64,000 nucleotides of DNA from CAVZBW01 sp963778465 (GTDB lineage Bacteria; Actinomycetota; Acidimicrobiia; Acidimicrobiales; RAAP-2). Below, one piece after another: positions 18,204 through 28,872 of this stretch. The notes beneath the pieces are model-generated. The model made no database searches. It was not told where the DNA came from and saw nothing but the letters and a program-made list of their open reading frames with translations. Numbering within the stretch: position 1 is the stretch's first letter; the number at the start of each line of letters is the position of its first letter. The DNA lies in contig CAVZUK010000003.1 of assembly GCA_963778465.1 (NCBI GenBank), forward strand, positions 2,914,001 to 2,978,000. The letters are read 5' to 3'. The translations under genes and the position numbers were made by a program.

Positions 18204-19454
18204 TTGGTCATGCTGGCGTTCACGTTTCCGGGACAGGGCTCACAGCGCTCCGGCATGGGCGCCGCGTGGGCAGATCATCCTTCGTGGGAGATCGTGCAAG
18301 AGGCCTCCGAGGTCGCCGGCCGCGATCTGGCCGGCCTGCTCGTCGAGGCGTCCATGGAGACCCTGACGCTGACCGCCAACGCACAGCTGGCGACGATGTT
18401 GCAAAGCCTCGTGATGCTCGACGCGGTCGAGCGACTGGGGATCGCTCCCTCTGCGTGCGCGGGGCACAGCCTCGGCGAGTACACCGCGCTCGTGGCGAGC
18501 GGCGCCATCTCGTTCGAGGACGGGATCCGCATGGTGATCGCCCGCGGCGAGGCGATGAACCGGGCCGCCGAGGACGCGCCCGGCACGATGGCGGCGGTGC
18601 TCGGTCTCTCCGACGACGACGCCGAGGCCGCGTGCCAGCGGGCCGAGGGAGACGCCTGGGTCGCCAACTACAACGCACCGGGGCAGGTCGTCATCGCGGG
18701 CACCCACGAGGCCGTGTCGACCGCCTCGAAGCACGCCAAGGAGATGGGCGGCCGCCGGGTGATGCCACTCCCGGTCTCCGGGGCTTTCCACACGCCGCTC
18801 ATGGGGGCCGCCCGTCCCGCCCTTCGCAAGGCGCTCGACGACGCGCGCTTCTCGGCCCCCGAGGTAGCGGTGGTGGCGAACGTGGACGCGCGGGTGCACG
18901 ACGACCCGGTCCAGTGGCCCAACCTTCTCTCCGCGCAGCTGTGCAGCCCGGTGCGCTGGCGCCAGTCCGTCGAAGCGCTCTCGGGACTCGGGATCACCAC
19001 GCTCGTCGAGCTGGGGCCCGGCGGCGTCCTGAGCGGGCTGGCCCGACGGATCGTCCCCGAGGCTCGGGCCCTTTCGGTCTCCGCCCCCTCCGACCTCGAC
19101 GCGCTGATGGACGCGCTCACGGCCTCCGAGACCCGGTCGGGCCCGGATCACCATCACCGAGATGGCGAGCACCTCTACATGACCGAGAGGGTCGTGGTGA
19201 GCCCCTGCGCCGGGATCTTCCGGCCCGAGGAGGCCATCGCCGCCCCGGGCATGGGACTCCTCAAGGGCACGACGCCCTCCGATGACGGGGAAGCGCCGGT
19301 CCTCGAGGTCGGACAGCTGGTGGGGCGGGTCGGCGTGACGGACGTTCGCACGCCCTTCGCCGGCGCGGTCGTCAACTGGCTCGCCGACGCGGGCGACCGG
19401 GTGCATCCGGGCCAACCCCTCTTGTGGATCACCGACGGCGAGGCACCCGAGTGA
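18204..19454 (+). CDS. fabD: Malonyl-CoA:ACP transacylase fused to a biotinyl/lipoyl-like domain
   Basis: 416 residues. Loads malonate onto ACP for FAS-II. The acyltransferase part (residues 1 to about 315) has FTFPGQGSQ, the nucleophile Ser in GHSLGEY (about residue 89) and the catalytic His in GAFHTPLM. A joining segment with HHHRDGEH leads to a C-terminal domain (about 326-416) that looks like a biotinyl/lipoyl hairpin fold (TDVRTPFAGAVV, DAGDRVHPGQPLLWI). The expected biotinylation Lys (AMKM-type) is absent. TTG 18204 has the better SD spacing (AGGGG, six bases away); ATG 18210 is the alternative. The stop overlaps fabG. Confidence 0.88.
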   Translation: MVMLAFTFPGQGSQRSGMGAAWADHPSWEIVQEASEVAGRDLAGLLVEASMETLTLTANAQLATMLQSLVMLDAVERLGIAPSACAGHSLGEYTALVASGAISFEDGIRMVIARGEAMNRAAEDAPGTMAAVLGLSDDDAEAACQRAEGDAWVANYNAPGQVVIAGTHEAVSTASKHAKEMGGRRVMPLPVSGAFHTPLMGAARPALRKALDDARFSAPEVAVVANVDARVHDDPVQWPNLLSAQLCSPVRWRQSVEALSGLGITTLVELGPGGVLSGLARRIVPEARALSVSAPSDLDALMDALTASETRSGPDHHHRDGEHLYMTERVVVSPCAGIFRPEEAIAAPGMGLLKGTTPSDDGEAPVLEVGQLVGRVGVTDVRTPFAGAVVNWLADAGDRVHPGQPLLWITDGEAPE

Positions 19455-20188
19455 GCGACGCGCCCGGGCGCGTCGTGATGGTCACCGGCGGCTCGAAGGG
19501 AATCGGAGCGGCCTGCGCGCGCTGGTTCCTGCAGTCGGGGGATCGAGTGGTCGTCACCTCTCGAAGCGGCAAGGCCGAGTCCCTCACCGACGCGCCCGCC
19601 GACCGGCTGCTCTCCCTCGCCTGTGACGTCCGCGACCCGGATCAGATCGAGGCTGCGTTCGGAGAGGTCGAGTCGACCTGGGCACCCGTAGAGGTCCTCG
19701 TCGCCAATGCCGGCATCACCCGCGACACGCTCGTCCTGCGGATGGGGGAAGACGACTGGCGGGATGTGCTCGACACCAACCTCGCCGGTGCCTGGCGCGT
19801 GGCCAAGCGGGCCGTCGGCCGCATGGTCCGGGCCCGCCGCGGGCGGATCATCCTCGTCTCGTCCGTCAGTGCCTTCGTCGGTTTGCCCGGCCAGGCCAAC
19901 TACGCCGCTTCCAAGGCGGGAATGGTGGGGATGGCCCGCGCCCTGGCGCGCGAGGTCGCCAGCCGGGGCATCACGGTCAACGTCGTGGCACCCGGCGTCG
20001 TGGAGACCGACATGGTGGCTGCGCTCGGGGAGGCGAGGGTCGAGGAGCTGCGGGGCAGGGTGCCGCTCGGCCGCACCGGGAAGGTCGACGAGGTGGCCGC
20101 CGTCGTCGGGTTCCTGGCCTCGGAGGGCGCTTCCTACATCACCGGGGCCATCCTGCCCGTCGACGGCGGGCTCGGCATGGGCCTATGA
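19451..20188 (+). CDS. fabG: 3-oxoacyl-ACP reductase (SDR family)
   Basis: 245 residues. Reduces beta-ketoacyl-ACP with NADPH. The Rossmann motif TGGSKGIG is near the N-terminus, followed by NAGITRD, the catalytic Ser in SSVSAFVG, and YAASKAG with Tyr and Lys. The C-terminal PVDGGLGMG is typical of FabG. The GTG at 19451 overlaps the fabD stop by four bases, so translation is coupled. An SDR of other specificity is possible in principle, but the operon with fabD, acpP and fabF supports FabG. Confidence 0.9.
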   Translation: MSDAPGRVVMVTGGSKGIGAACARWFLQSGDRVVVTSRSGKAESLTDAPADRLLSLACDVRDPDQIEAAFGEVESTWAPVEVLVANAGITRDTLVLRMGEDDWRDVLDTNLAGAWRVAKRAVGRMVRARRGRIILVSSVSAFVGLPGQANYAASKAGMVGMARALAREVASRGITVNVVAPGVVETDMVAALGEARVEELRGRVPLGRTGKVDEVAAVVGFLASEGASYITGAILPVDGGLGMGL

Positions 20189-20234
20189 GCCACGGCCCGC
20201 TCAGCCCGTTCTGCGCCCCGACCCGATTCACCGG

Positions 20235-20267
20235 GCGTTTGAGCTGCGTTTGAGCCGCGTTTGAGCT
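20235..20267. repeat. Three 11-bp direct repeats in the acpP upstream region
   Basis: GCGTTTGAGCT, GCGTTTGAGCC and GCGTTTGAGCT follow one another without gaps at 20235, 20246 and 20257. The 11-bp period is about one helical turn, so the same face would be presented to a protein. They lie 105 bases before the acpP start in the 183-base fabG-acpP spacer. A FAS-II regulator site is a reasonable guess but unproved. Confidence 0.7.
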
Positions 20268-20371
20268 GGGACTTCGAGCCGGGACGGGATCGGTGGGTGA
20301 TTCCCGTGGGAGCGCGTGAGGGGAGCCCTCAGTTGGTAACGTCGGGGGCTGGCACAAAGGAGGACTGACCA

Positions 20372-20611
20372 GTGGACAACGACGCCACCTTCGACAAGTT
20401 CAAGGAGTGCGCCGTGGAGGTGCTGCAGGTTCCGGGCGACAAGGTGACGAGGGAGGCGCGGTTCGCCGACGACCTCGACGCGGACAGCCTTGACCTGGTG
20501 GAGCTCGTGATGGCCCTCGAGGAGGCCTTCGACATCACCGTCGAGGAGAACGAGCTCGAGGACATCGAGACCGTCGGACAGGCCTTCGACCTGGTCTCGA
20601 CCAAACTCTGA
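20372..20611 (+). CDS. acpP: Acyl carrier protein
   Basis: 79 residues, acidic. Carries growing acyl chains on 4'-phosphopantetheine attached to the Ser in DADSLDLVE (near residue 38). Helix II continues LVMALEEAFDI as in canonical AcpP. The GTG start at 20372 has the SD AAAGGAGGA nine bases upstream. Its TGA shares one base with the fabF ATG. Confidence 0.95.
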   Translation: MDNDATFDKFKECAVEVLQVPGDKVTREARFADDLDADSLDLVELVMALEEAFDITVEENELEDIETVGQAFDLVSTKL

Positions 20612-21810
20612 TGCTGCTCGGCGTCGGACCGGACGGTCCCGTCGCAGGGCGCCGAGTCGTCATCACCGGCATCGGTGCGGTCACCTGCTGCGGGGTCGGC
20701 GTCGACGCGCTGTGGTCCGAGCTCTGCCGACCCACCCTGCAGGGCGAGCGGCGCGTCCCCGACTTCGACCCGCTGCAATGGTTCGGGCCCAAGGAGGCGC
20801 GGCGTCTGGACCGCTTCGCGCAGTTCAGTGTCTCGAGCGCCCTCATGGCCGTCGAGGATGCGGGAACCCTCGAGGTCGACCCCGCCCGGGCGGGCGTGGT
20901 GTTCGCCACCGGGGTCGGTGGATTCGACACGCTCGAGCAGCAGGTCCAGGTCTTCCACGAGCGCGGCGCCAAGCGGGTCTCGCCCTTCCTCGTGCCCATG
21001 ATGATGTCCAACGCCGGCGCCGCCCAGATCTCGATGCGAGTGGGCTGGCGGGGTCCCTCGGAGTGCGTCGTCACCGCGTGCGCCGCGGGCAACCACTCCG
21101 TCGCCGCAGCCGCCCGGCTCGTCGCCACCGGCCGCTGCGAGGTGGCCATCGGCGGGGGATCCGAGGGCGCGCTCAACCCAGTCGCCATCGCCGCCTTCTC
21201 CAACATGACGGCCCTCTCGTCGTCGGGCAATTCCCGACCCTTCGACGCTCGCCGCGACGGGTTCATGATGGCCGAGGGAGCCGGGGCGCTCGTCTTGGAG
21301 GAGCGGGAGCGCGCCTTGGCCCGTGGCGCCCGCATCTACGCCGAGCTCACGGGTGCGGCCAGCACGGTCGATGCGCACGACATCGTCGCCCCTCTCCCGA
21401 GCGGCGAAGGCGCCGTTGCGTGCATGGAGCTGGCGCTGGTGGACGCGGGCCTCGAGCCGCGCGACGTCGCGCACATCAACGCACACGGCACTTCGACCCC
21501 GCTCAACGACCAGGCGGAGGCCGCGGCCATCAACAAGGTCTTCGGCCAACCGGGTCCCCCCGTCACCTCCAACAAGGGCGTGCTCGGGCACGGGCTCGGT
21601 GCGGCCGGTGCCATCGAGGCGGTGGCCGCGACCCTGAGCATCCATCATCGGCTGATCCCACCGACGGCCGGCTACGAGGAGCCCGACCCCGAGGTCCACC
21701 TCGACATCGTGCACGGCACGCCACGGCCCTGGGAGCCCGGGCCGGTGCTCTCGAATTCGTTCGGGTTCGGCGGCCACAACGGCTGCTTGGTCTTTACGCC
21801 CCCCAGCTGA
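20611..21810 (+). CDS. fabF: 3-oxoacyl-ACP synthase II
   Basis: 399 residues, condenses malonyl-ACP with acyl-ACP. Catalytic Cys in VTACAAGNHS, first His in NAHGTSTPLND, second His in NKGVLGHGLGAAG, and the C-terminal NSFGFGGHNG loop are all present. The usual SKS.xGH motif reads NKGVLGH, a mild variation. ATG overlaps the acpP stop by one base. It closes the fabD-fabG-acpP-fabF set; fabH and an enoyl reductase are not in the window. The 71-base gap to the convergent trpA gene shows no clear terminator. Confidence 0.93.
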   Translation: MLLGVGPDGPVAGRRVVITGIGAVTCCGVGVDALWSELCRPTLQGERRVPDFDPLQWFGPKEARRLDRFAQFSVSSALMAVEDAGTLEVDPARAGVVFATGVGGFDTLEQQVQVFHERGAKRVSPFLVPMMMSNAGAAQISMRVGWRGPSECVVTACAAGNHSVAAAARLVATGRCEVAIGGGSEGALNPVAIAAFSNMTALSSSGNSRPFDARRDGFMMAEGAGALVLEERERALARGARIYAELTGAASTVDAHDIVAPLPSGEGAVACMELALVDAGLEPRDVAHINAHGTSTPLNDQAEAAAINKVFGQPGPPVTSNKGVLGHGLGAAGAIEAVAATLSIHHRLIPPTAGYEEPDPEVHLDIVHGTPRPWEPGPVLSNSFGFGGHNGCLVFTPPS

Positions 21811-21881
21811 GATTCCGAGGCCGGGGTCGCCCGGTTCCCGTGGCGACGTCGTCCGGATTCCCGGGCCGGCGGCGTCCGGGT

Positions 21882-22685
21882 TCAGGCTCCGGCGTCCAGG
21901 GCCCGGCGCATGTCGCCGACGAGCTCTGCCGCCGATTCCGGCCCGCCGCCCTCGAGCACGCGACGCACGAGGGCGGACCCGACGACGACCCCGTCGGCGA
22001 ACCGGCAGGCCTCGGCGGCCTGGTCTGGTGTCGAGATCCCGATCCCCACGTAGGCGGGGGTGTCGGTGCAGTCCCGGACGCGCTCGACGACCCGGGCGGC
22101 CTCGTTCCCGAGCGTCGATCGCTCCCCCGTCACGCCCATGCGGGCCACCGCGTAGACGAACCCCCGCGATCTGGCACACAGCGCCCGCGCACGGGCCGGC
22201 GGCGAGGAGGGGGCGACCAGCAGCACCGTGGCCACACCCGCAGCATCGGCCTCCTCGGCCCAGGGCCCGATCTCCTCGAGGGAAAGGTCGACCAGGATGG
22301 CGCCCGTCACGCCCGCCGCGGCCATCGATCGCGCCGCCCGGCGATGCCCCGCCCGCAGCACCAGGTTGTAGTACGTCATCCCCACGATCGGGACGCCGAC
22401 GTCGATGTCGGCGACGACGTCCAGAGCATGCTGCATGGTCATCCCGCTCTGGAGGGCACGGCGGCCGGCCTCCTGGACCACCGGGCCGTCGATCATGGGA
22501 TCGGAGAAGGGGAAGCCCAGCTCGATCGCGTCGGCCCCGGCGGCGGCCACCGCCCGGACGACGGTCGGCCAGTCGGGCGAGCCCCCCGCCATCACGTAGG
22601 GGACGAGGGCCTTGCGGCCGCGCTCCCGCACCGTCCGGAGGGCCGTCTCGAGCTGCCCGGCCTCTCGGCCTTGGATGACGCTCAG
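21882..22685 (-). CDS. trpA: Tryptophan synthase alpha chain
   Basis: 267 residues. Cleaves indole-3-glycerol phosphate to indole for channelling to TrpB. The acid-base Glu is in ADAIELGFPFSDP, and the second catalytic Asp region is in VADIDVGVPIVGMTYYN. Phosphate-binding loops GIGISTPDQA and ADGVVVGSA are seen. No ATG, GTG or TTG lies at the right place. The chain most likely starts at CTG 22685, which overlaps the trpB stop by four bases (CTGA) like the other junctions in this operon. That makes it the only apparent CTG start here. Confidence 0.9.
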   Translation of the reverse strand: MSVIQGREAGQLETALRTVRERGRKALVPYVMAGGSPDWPTVVRAVAAAGADAIELGFPFSDPMIDGPVVQEAGRRALQSGMTMQHALDVVADIDVGVPIVGMTYYNLVLRAGHRRAARSMAAAGVTGAILVDLSLEEIGPWAEEADAAGVATVLLVAPSSPPARARALCARSRGFVYAVARMGVTGERSTLGNEAARVVERVRDCTDTPAYVGIGISTPDQAAEACRFADGVVVGSALVRRVLEGGGPESAAELVGDMRRALDAGA

Positions 22686-23884
22686 CGGAGACCCGCCCTG
22701 AGGAGCTCGCGGACCTGGGCGACGTCCTTGTCGCCGCGACCCGAGAGGGTGAGGAGCACGGTCGAGCCCAGCGGCACCTCCCGGCCGGCCTCCCTGGCCA
22801 GCCACGCCAGTGCATGCGCGGGCTCGAGCGCGGGGAGGATGCCCTCGGTCTCGGCCAAGAGCCCGAAGGCCTGGAGGACCTCCCGGTCGGTGGCGCGCCC
22901 GTACTCGGCCCGGCCGACCGAGGCGAGGTGGGCGTGCTCGGGCCCGATGCCCGGGTAGTCGAGCCCGGCCGAGATGGAGACCGCCTCGAGGATCTGCCCC
23001 TCCTCGTCCTGGAGGAGGCGAGAGTGCATGCCGTGGAGGACACCGGGGATGCCGTCGGTCACGGCCGCACCGCCGGCCGCCTCGACGCCGATGAGCCGCG
23101 CCGGGGTGTCCACGAAGCCGGCAAACGTCCCGGCGGCGTTGGAGCCACCACCTACACACGCCATCACGACGTCGGGGTCGGCCCCGCCGAGCAGCTCCCG
23201 GCACTGCTCACGTGCCTCGTCGCCGACGACGCGCTGCAGCTCGCGAACCAGGTAGGGGAAGGGGTGCGGGCCCATCACCGAGCCCAGGCAGTAGTGGGTG
23301 TCGTCCACCGTGGCCACCCATTCCCGCAGCGCCTCGTTGACGGCGTCCTTCAACGTCCGGCTCCCGGTCCGCACGGGGTGGACGGTCGCGCCCAGCAGCT
23401 CCATGCGAAACACGTTGAGCTCCTGGCGGTGCGTGTCGACCTCCCCCATGTAGACGGCGCAGTCCAGTCCGAGCAGCGCCGCGGCAGTGGCAGTGGCCAC
23501 GCCGTGCTGGCCGGCCCCCGTCTCCGCGATGAGGCGCCGCTTGCCCATCCGGCGAGTGAGGAGCGCCTGCCCGACGACGTTGTTGAGCTTGTGCGACCCG
23601 GTGTGCGCGAGGTCCTCGCGCTTCAACAGCACCCGGACCCCGAGCCGCTCCGAGAGCCTCGCGCACTCGGTGACCGGCGTCGGCCGGCCGCCGTAGCGGG
23701 CGAGGATGTCCGAGAGCTCCCGGCGAAAGGCGTCGTCGGCCCAGGCGGAACGGAACGCCTCCTCGAGCTCGACCAGCGCCGGGACGAGGGATTCGGGCAC
23801 GAACCGGCCCCCAAACTCCCCGAAGCGCCCGGTCGGGCCGGGGTCCCCCATCAACCCTGGCAGCGGCGTGGGCACCGGGGTCAT
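22682..23884 (-). CDS. trpB: Tryptophan synthase beta chain
   Basis: 400 residues. PLP enzyme that joins indole and serine. PLP Lys in HTGSHKLNN, the glycine-rich phosphate loop CVGGGSNAAGTF, GAGQHGVAT and the LLQDEEGQI segment mark a standard TrpB1. ATG 23884 overlaps the trpF stop by four bases (ATGA); the trpA start overlaps its own stop. Confidence 0.95.
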   Translation of the reverse strand: MTPVPTPLPGLMGDPGPTGRFGEFGGRFVPESLVPALVELEEAFRSAWADDAFRRELSDILARYGGRPTPVTECARLSERLGVRVLLKREDLAHTGSHKLNNVVGQALLTRRMGKRRLIAETGAGQHGVATATAAALLGLDCAVYMGEVDTHRQELNVFRMELLGATVHPVRTGSRTLKDAVNEALREWVATVDDTHYCLGSVMGPHPFPYLVRELQRVVGDEAREQCRELLGGADPDVVMACVGGGSNAAGTFAGFVDTPARLIGVEAAGGAAVTDGIPGVLHGMHSRLLQDEEGQILEAVSISAGLDYPGIGPEHAHLASVGRAEYGRATDREVLQAFGLLAETEGILPALEPAHALAWLAREAGREVPLGSTVLLTLSGRGDKDVAQVRELLRAGLR

Positions 23885-24570
23885 CCACCCATCCAGTCGT
23901 AGGGCTCGCTCGCCGAGGCCGGAGGCTCGTCGCTCTCGCGGCGGCGTTGGCTGAGGTCCGCCGCCGCCCGTGCAGCGTGGATGAACTCCCGCACCTTTTG
24001 GGGATCCTTGCGGCCGGGCTCGGACTCGACGCCGCTCGAGACGTCGACGCCCCATGGCTGGAGCCGGGCGATGGCCTGGGCGACGTTGCCGGCGTGCAGG
24101 CCCCCGGCGACGATCATGCGGCTGTGGTCGACGACGCCCTCGGCGAGCCGCCAGTCGAACACCTCCCCGGAGCCCGGGCTCGTGCCGTCGATGAGGATGT
24201 AGTCGGCGCCGAACTCCTCGAACCGGGCGATCGTGCGGTCGCCGGCGGAGAAGGCGCGGATGGTGCACGCGGTGTGCTGACGAATCCAGCGGCAGTCCTC
24301 GGCCGTCTCGTGGCCGTGCAGCTGGATCGCGCCCACGCCGGCGTCGCCGGCCAGGTCGACCACCCGCTGGCGCGCCTCGTCCCGGAACACGCCCACCGTC
24401 AGCACCTCCCGGGGGACCCGGTGGACGATGTCGTGCACGGTGCGGACCGTCACCTGGCGGGGGGACGGGGCGAACATGAAGCCGAGCGCGTCCGCCCCCA
24501 GGCCGACGCACAGCAGCGCATCGGCCTCGTTCGTGATGCCGCAGATCTTGACGAAGATGCCGTCGCTCAC
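23881..24570 (-). CDS. trpF: Phosphoribosylanthranilate isomerase
   Basis: 229 residues. Amadori isomerisation in tryptophan synthesis. Catalytic Cys in VKICGIT, catalytic Asp in YILIDGTSPG, and phosphate-binding VAGGLHAGNV and DVSSGVES. A 20-residue charged tail follows the barrel. GTG start with four-base overlap of trpC. Because a separate trpF exists, a dual HisA/TrpF (PriA) is not required here, unlike in many actinobacteria. Confidence 0.93.
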   Translation of the reverse strand: MSDGIFVKICGITNEADALLCVGLGADALGFMFAPSPRQVTVRTVHDIVHRVPREVLTVGVFRDEARQRVVDLAGDAGVGAIQLHGHETAEDCRWIRQHTACTIRAFSAGDRTIARFEEFGADYILIDGTSPGSGEVFDWRLAEGVVDHSRMIVAGGLHAGNVAQAIARLQPWGVDVSSGVESEPGRKDPQKVREFIHAARAAADLSQRRRESDEPPASASEPYDWMGG

Positions 24571-25379
24571 GGGCGCCGTTGACCCCCGGTCCTCGGTCCC
24601 ACCGGATGTCCCGCCAGCCCAGCCACCGTCGCGGCACGGTCGGCGGAGCGCACGAGGGTCTCGCCCACGAGGATCCCCTGGTAGCCGGCGTCGGCCAGCC
24701 GGCGCGCATCGGCGGGGTCCCGGATCCCCGACTCGGCGACGGCCACCACGTCTTCGGGCATGGCGGCGACCAGCCGCTCCGCCCGACGCTCGTCGACCGC
24801 AAACGTGTGGAGGTCACGCTGGTTCACGCCCACCATCGAGGCGTCGAGCTCGAGGGCACGTGCCAGCTCGCCCTCGTCGTGGACCTCGACGAGCACGTCG
24901 AGCCCGAGACGGTCGGCCAGCCTCGACAGGTCGCGCAGCTCGTCGTCGTCGAGGGCGGCCACGATCAACAGGATCGCGTCGGCGCCCATGATCCGGGCGT
25001 CGCACACGTCGTTGGGCGACACGGTGAAGTCCTTACGGAGCACGGGCAGGTCGGTCGCCGCCTTGGCGGCCGCGAGGTCCGCCGGCGAGCCCCCGAAGTA
25101 GTCGGCGTCGGTCAGGACCGAAAGGCACCTCGCGCCGCCCGCGCGGTAGGAGCGGGCGGTGGCCCCAGGATCGAGGTCCGGCGCCAGGTCGCCCTTGGAC
25201 GGCGACCGCCGCTTGACCTCGGCGATGACGCCGAGCCCTCCCTCTCCGGCGAGGGCCTTGCGGAATCCCCCCGTGGCCGGAGCGGCCAACGCCCGATCGA
25301 CCAGCTCGGACAGCTCCCGACGGTCCCGGGCAGCCTCGCCTCGGTGCGCGGCGACGATCTCGGAGAGGTAGGTGGGCAT
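24567..25379 (-). CDS. trpC: Indole-3-glycerol phosphate synthase
   Basis: 270 residues. Closes the indole ring. Catalytic Lys and Glu are seen in VIAEVKRRSPSKG and LVEVHDEGEL, with VLRKDFTVS, VGVNQRDLHTF and VAESGIRDP along the barrel. ATG 25379 follows the trpE-ygfZ stop by 50 bases, the only sizeable gap between trp genes. Confidence 0.94.
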   Translation of the reverse strand: MPTYLSEIVAAHRGEAARDRRELSELVDRALAAPATGGFRKALAGEGGLGVIAEVKRRSPSKGDLAPDLDPGATARSYRAGGARCLSVLTDADYFGGSPADLAAAKAATDLPVLRKDFTVSPNDVCDARIMGADAILLIVAALDDDELRDLSRLADRLGLDVLVEVHDEGELARALELDASMVGVNQRDLHTFAVDERRAERLVAAMPEDVVAVAESGIRDPADARRLADAGYQGILVGETLVRSADRAATVAGLAGHPVGPRTGGQRRP

Positions 25380-25391
25380 GCCCGTCCCACA

Positions 25392-25428
25392 GTACCGGGG
25401 ACGGTTCGGGTGTCCGTACCGGGGACGG
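25392..25428. repeat. Two 13-bp direct repeats in the trpE-trpC spacer
   Basis: GTACCGGGGACGG occurs at 25392-25404 and again at 25416-25428, filling most of the 50-base spacer. Could be an RNA or protein signal within the operon, or chance duplication. Confidence 0.5.
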
Positions 25429-25429
25429 C

Positions 25430-28062
<2,633 letters not shown>

Positions 28063-28066
<4 letters not shown>

Positions 28067-28479
28067 GTCTCCGGCGCCCTCTTGGGCGTTGGCTCGAGGC
28101 GGCGGTAGAAGCAGGAGCGGTTACCCGTGTGGCACGCGCCCTGGCCGTGCTGGGTCACGATCACGATCAACACGTCGGCGTCGCAGTCCACCCGGATCTC
28201 GTGGACGTCCTGCCGCTCGCCCGAGGTCTCACCCTTGGGCCACAGCTCCTTGCGGCTCCTGCTCCAAAACCAGGTCCGGCCCGTCTCGAGGGTGCGTCGC
28301 AGGGACTCCTCGTTCATGTGGGCGACCATCAGCACGGCGCCATCGCGGACGTCTTGGACCACGGCCGGAACCAGGCCGTCGGAGCCGAACGAGACCTGGC
28401 CCGGGTCGAGGGGCTCCTCGGTCACGAGCTCCGTGAACGTGAGCCCCGCCGGAGCGGTGTCTGCAGGGGTCGTGCTCAC
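28063..28479 (-). CDS. hisI: Phosphoribosyl-AMP cyclohydrolase
   Basis: 138 residues, single-function enzyme for the third step of histidine synthesis. Zn/Mg-binding motifs DCDADVLIVIV and the Cys pair in GQGACHTGNRSCFYR are present, with TWFWSRSRKELWPKGETSG before them. The GTG at 28479 overlaps the stop of the GroES-like gene by four bases. HisE is not fused and not in the window. Confidence 0.92.
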
Positions 28480-28820
28480 AGGTACAGCCCCGTCCCGCCG
28501 TCCATCCGCTCGGACGCGACGGCGTGGATGTCGCGCTCGCGCAGGATCACGTACTCGTCCCCCTGCAGCTCGAACTCGAATCGGTCCTCGGGGTTGAACA
28601 GCACGTTGTCGCCGGGCTTGACGGCACGAACATGGGGACCGACGGCCACCGCCTCCGCCCACACCAGGCGACGGGCGACCTGCGCGGTCGCCGGGATCAC
28701 GATGCCCGCTCGCGAACGGCGCTCGCCCTCGCCCTGGCCGATCTGCACCAGAACCCGGTCGAAGAGGACGGTGATCGGCTGCTTGGGGCCGCTCACCGGA
28801 CGATCGTCACTGCCTGCCAC
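28476..28820 (-). CDS. GroES-like (Cpn10) protein inside the his operon
   Basis: 114 residues, longer than the usual 95-100. The Cpn10 fold is recognisable from VLFDRVLVQ, AGIVIPATA (mobile-loop region), AVAVGPHV, KPGDNVLFN and GDEYVILRERDI. It has an N-terminal extension of about 15 residues and a C-terminal tail ending DGGTGLYL that canonical GroES lacks. There is no groEL beside it, and it sits between hisF and hisI, coupled to hisI by a GTGA overlap. It may be a divergent co-chaperonin or a Cpn10-fold protein with another job; the sequence does not settle this. Confidence 0.8.
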   Translation of the reverse strand: MAGSDDRPVSGPKQPITVLFDRVLVQIGQGEGERRSRAGIVIPATAQVARRLVWAEAVAVGPHVRAVKPGDNVLFNPEDRFEFELQGDEYVILRERDIHAVASERMDGGTGLYL

Positions 28821-28872
28821 CTAGGCAAAGTACCGCACGGAGCGGGTCCGGCATGCACGGCTCAGGCGCGGC

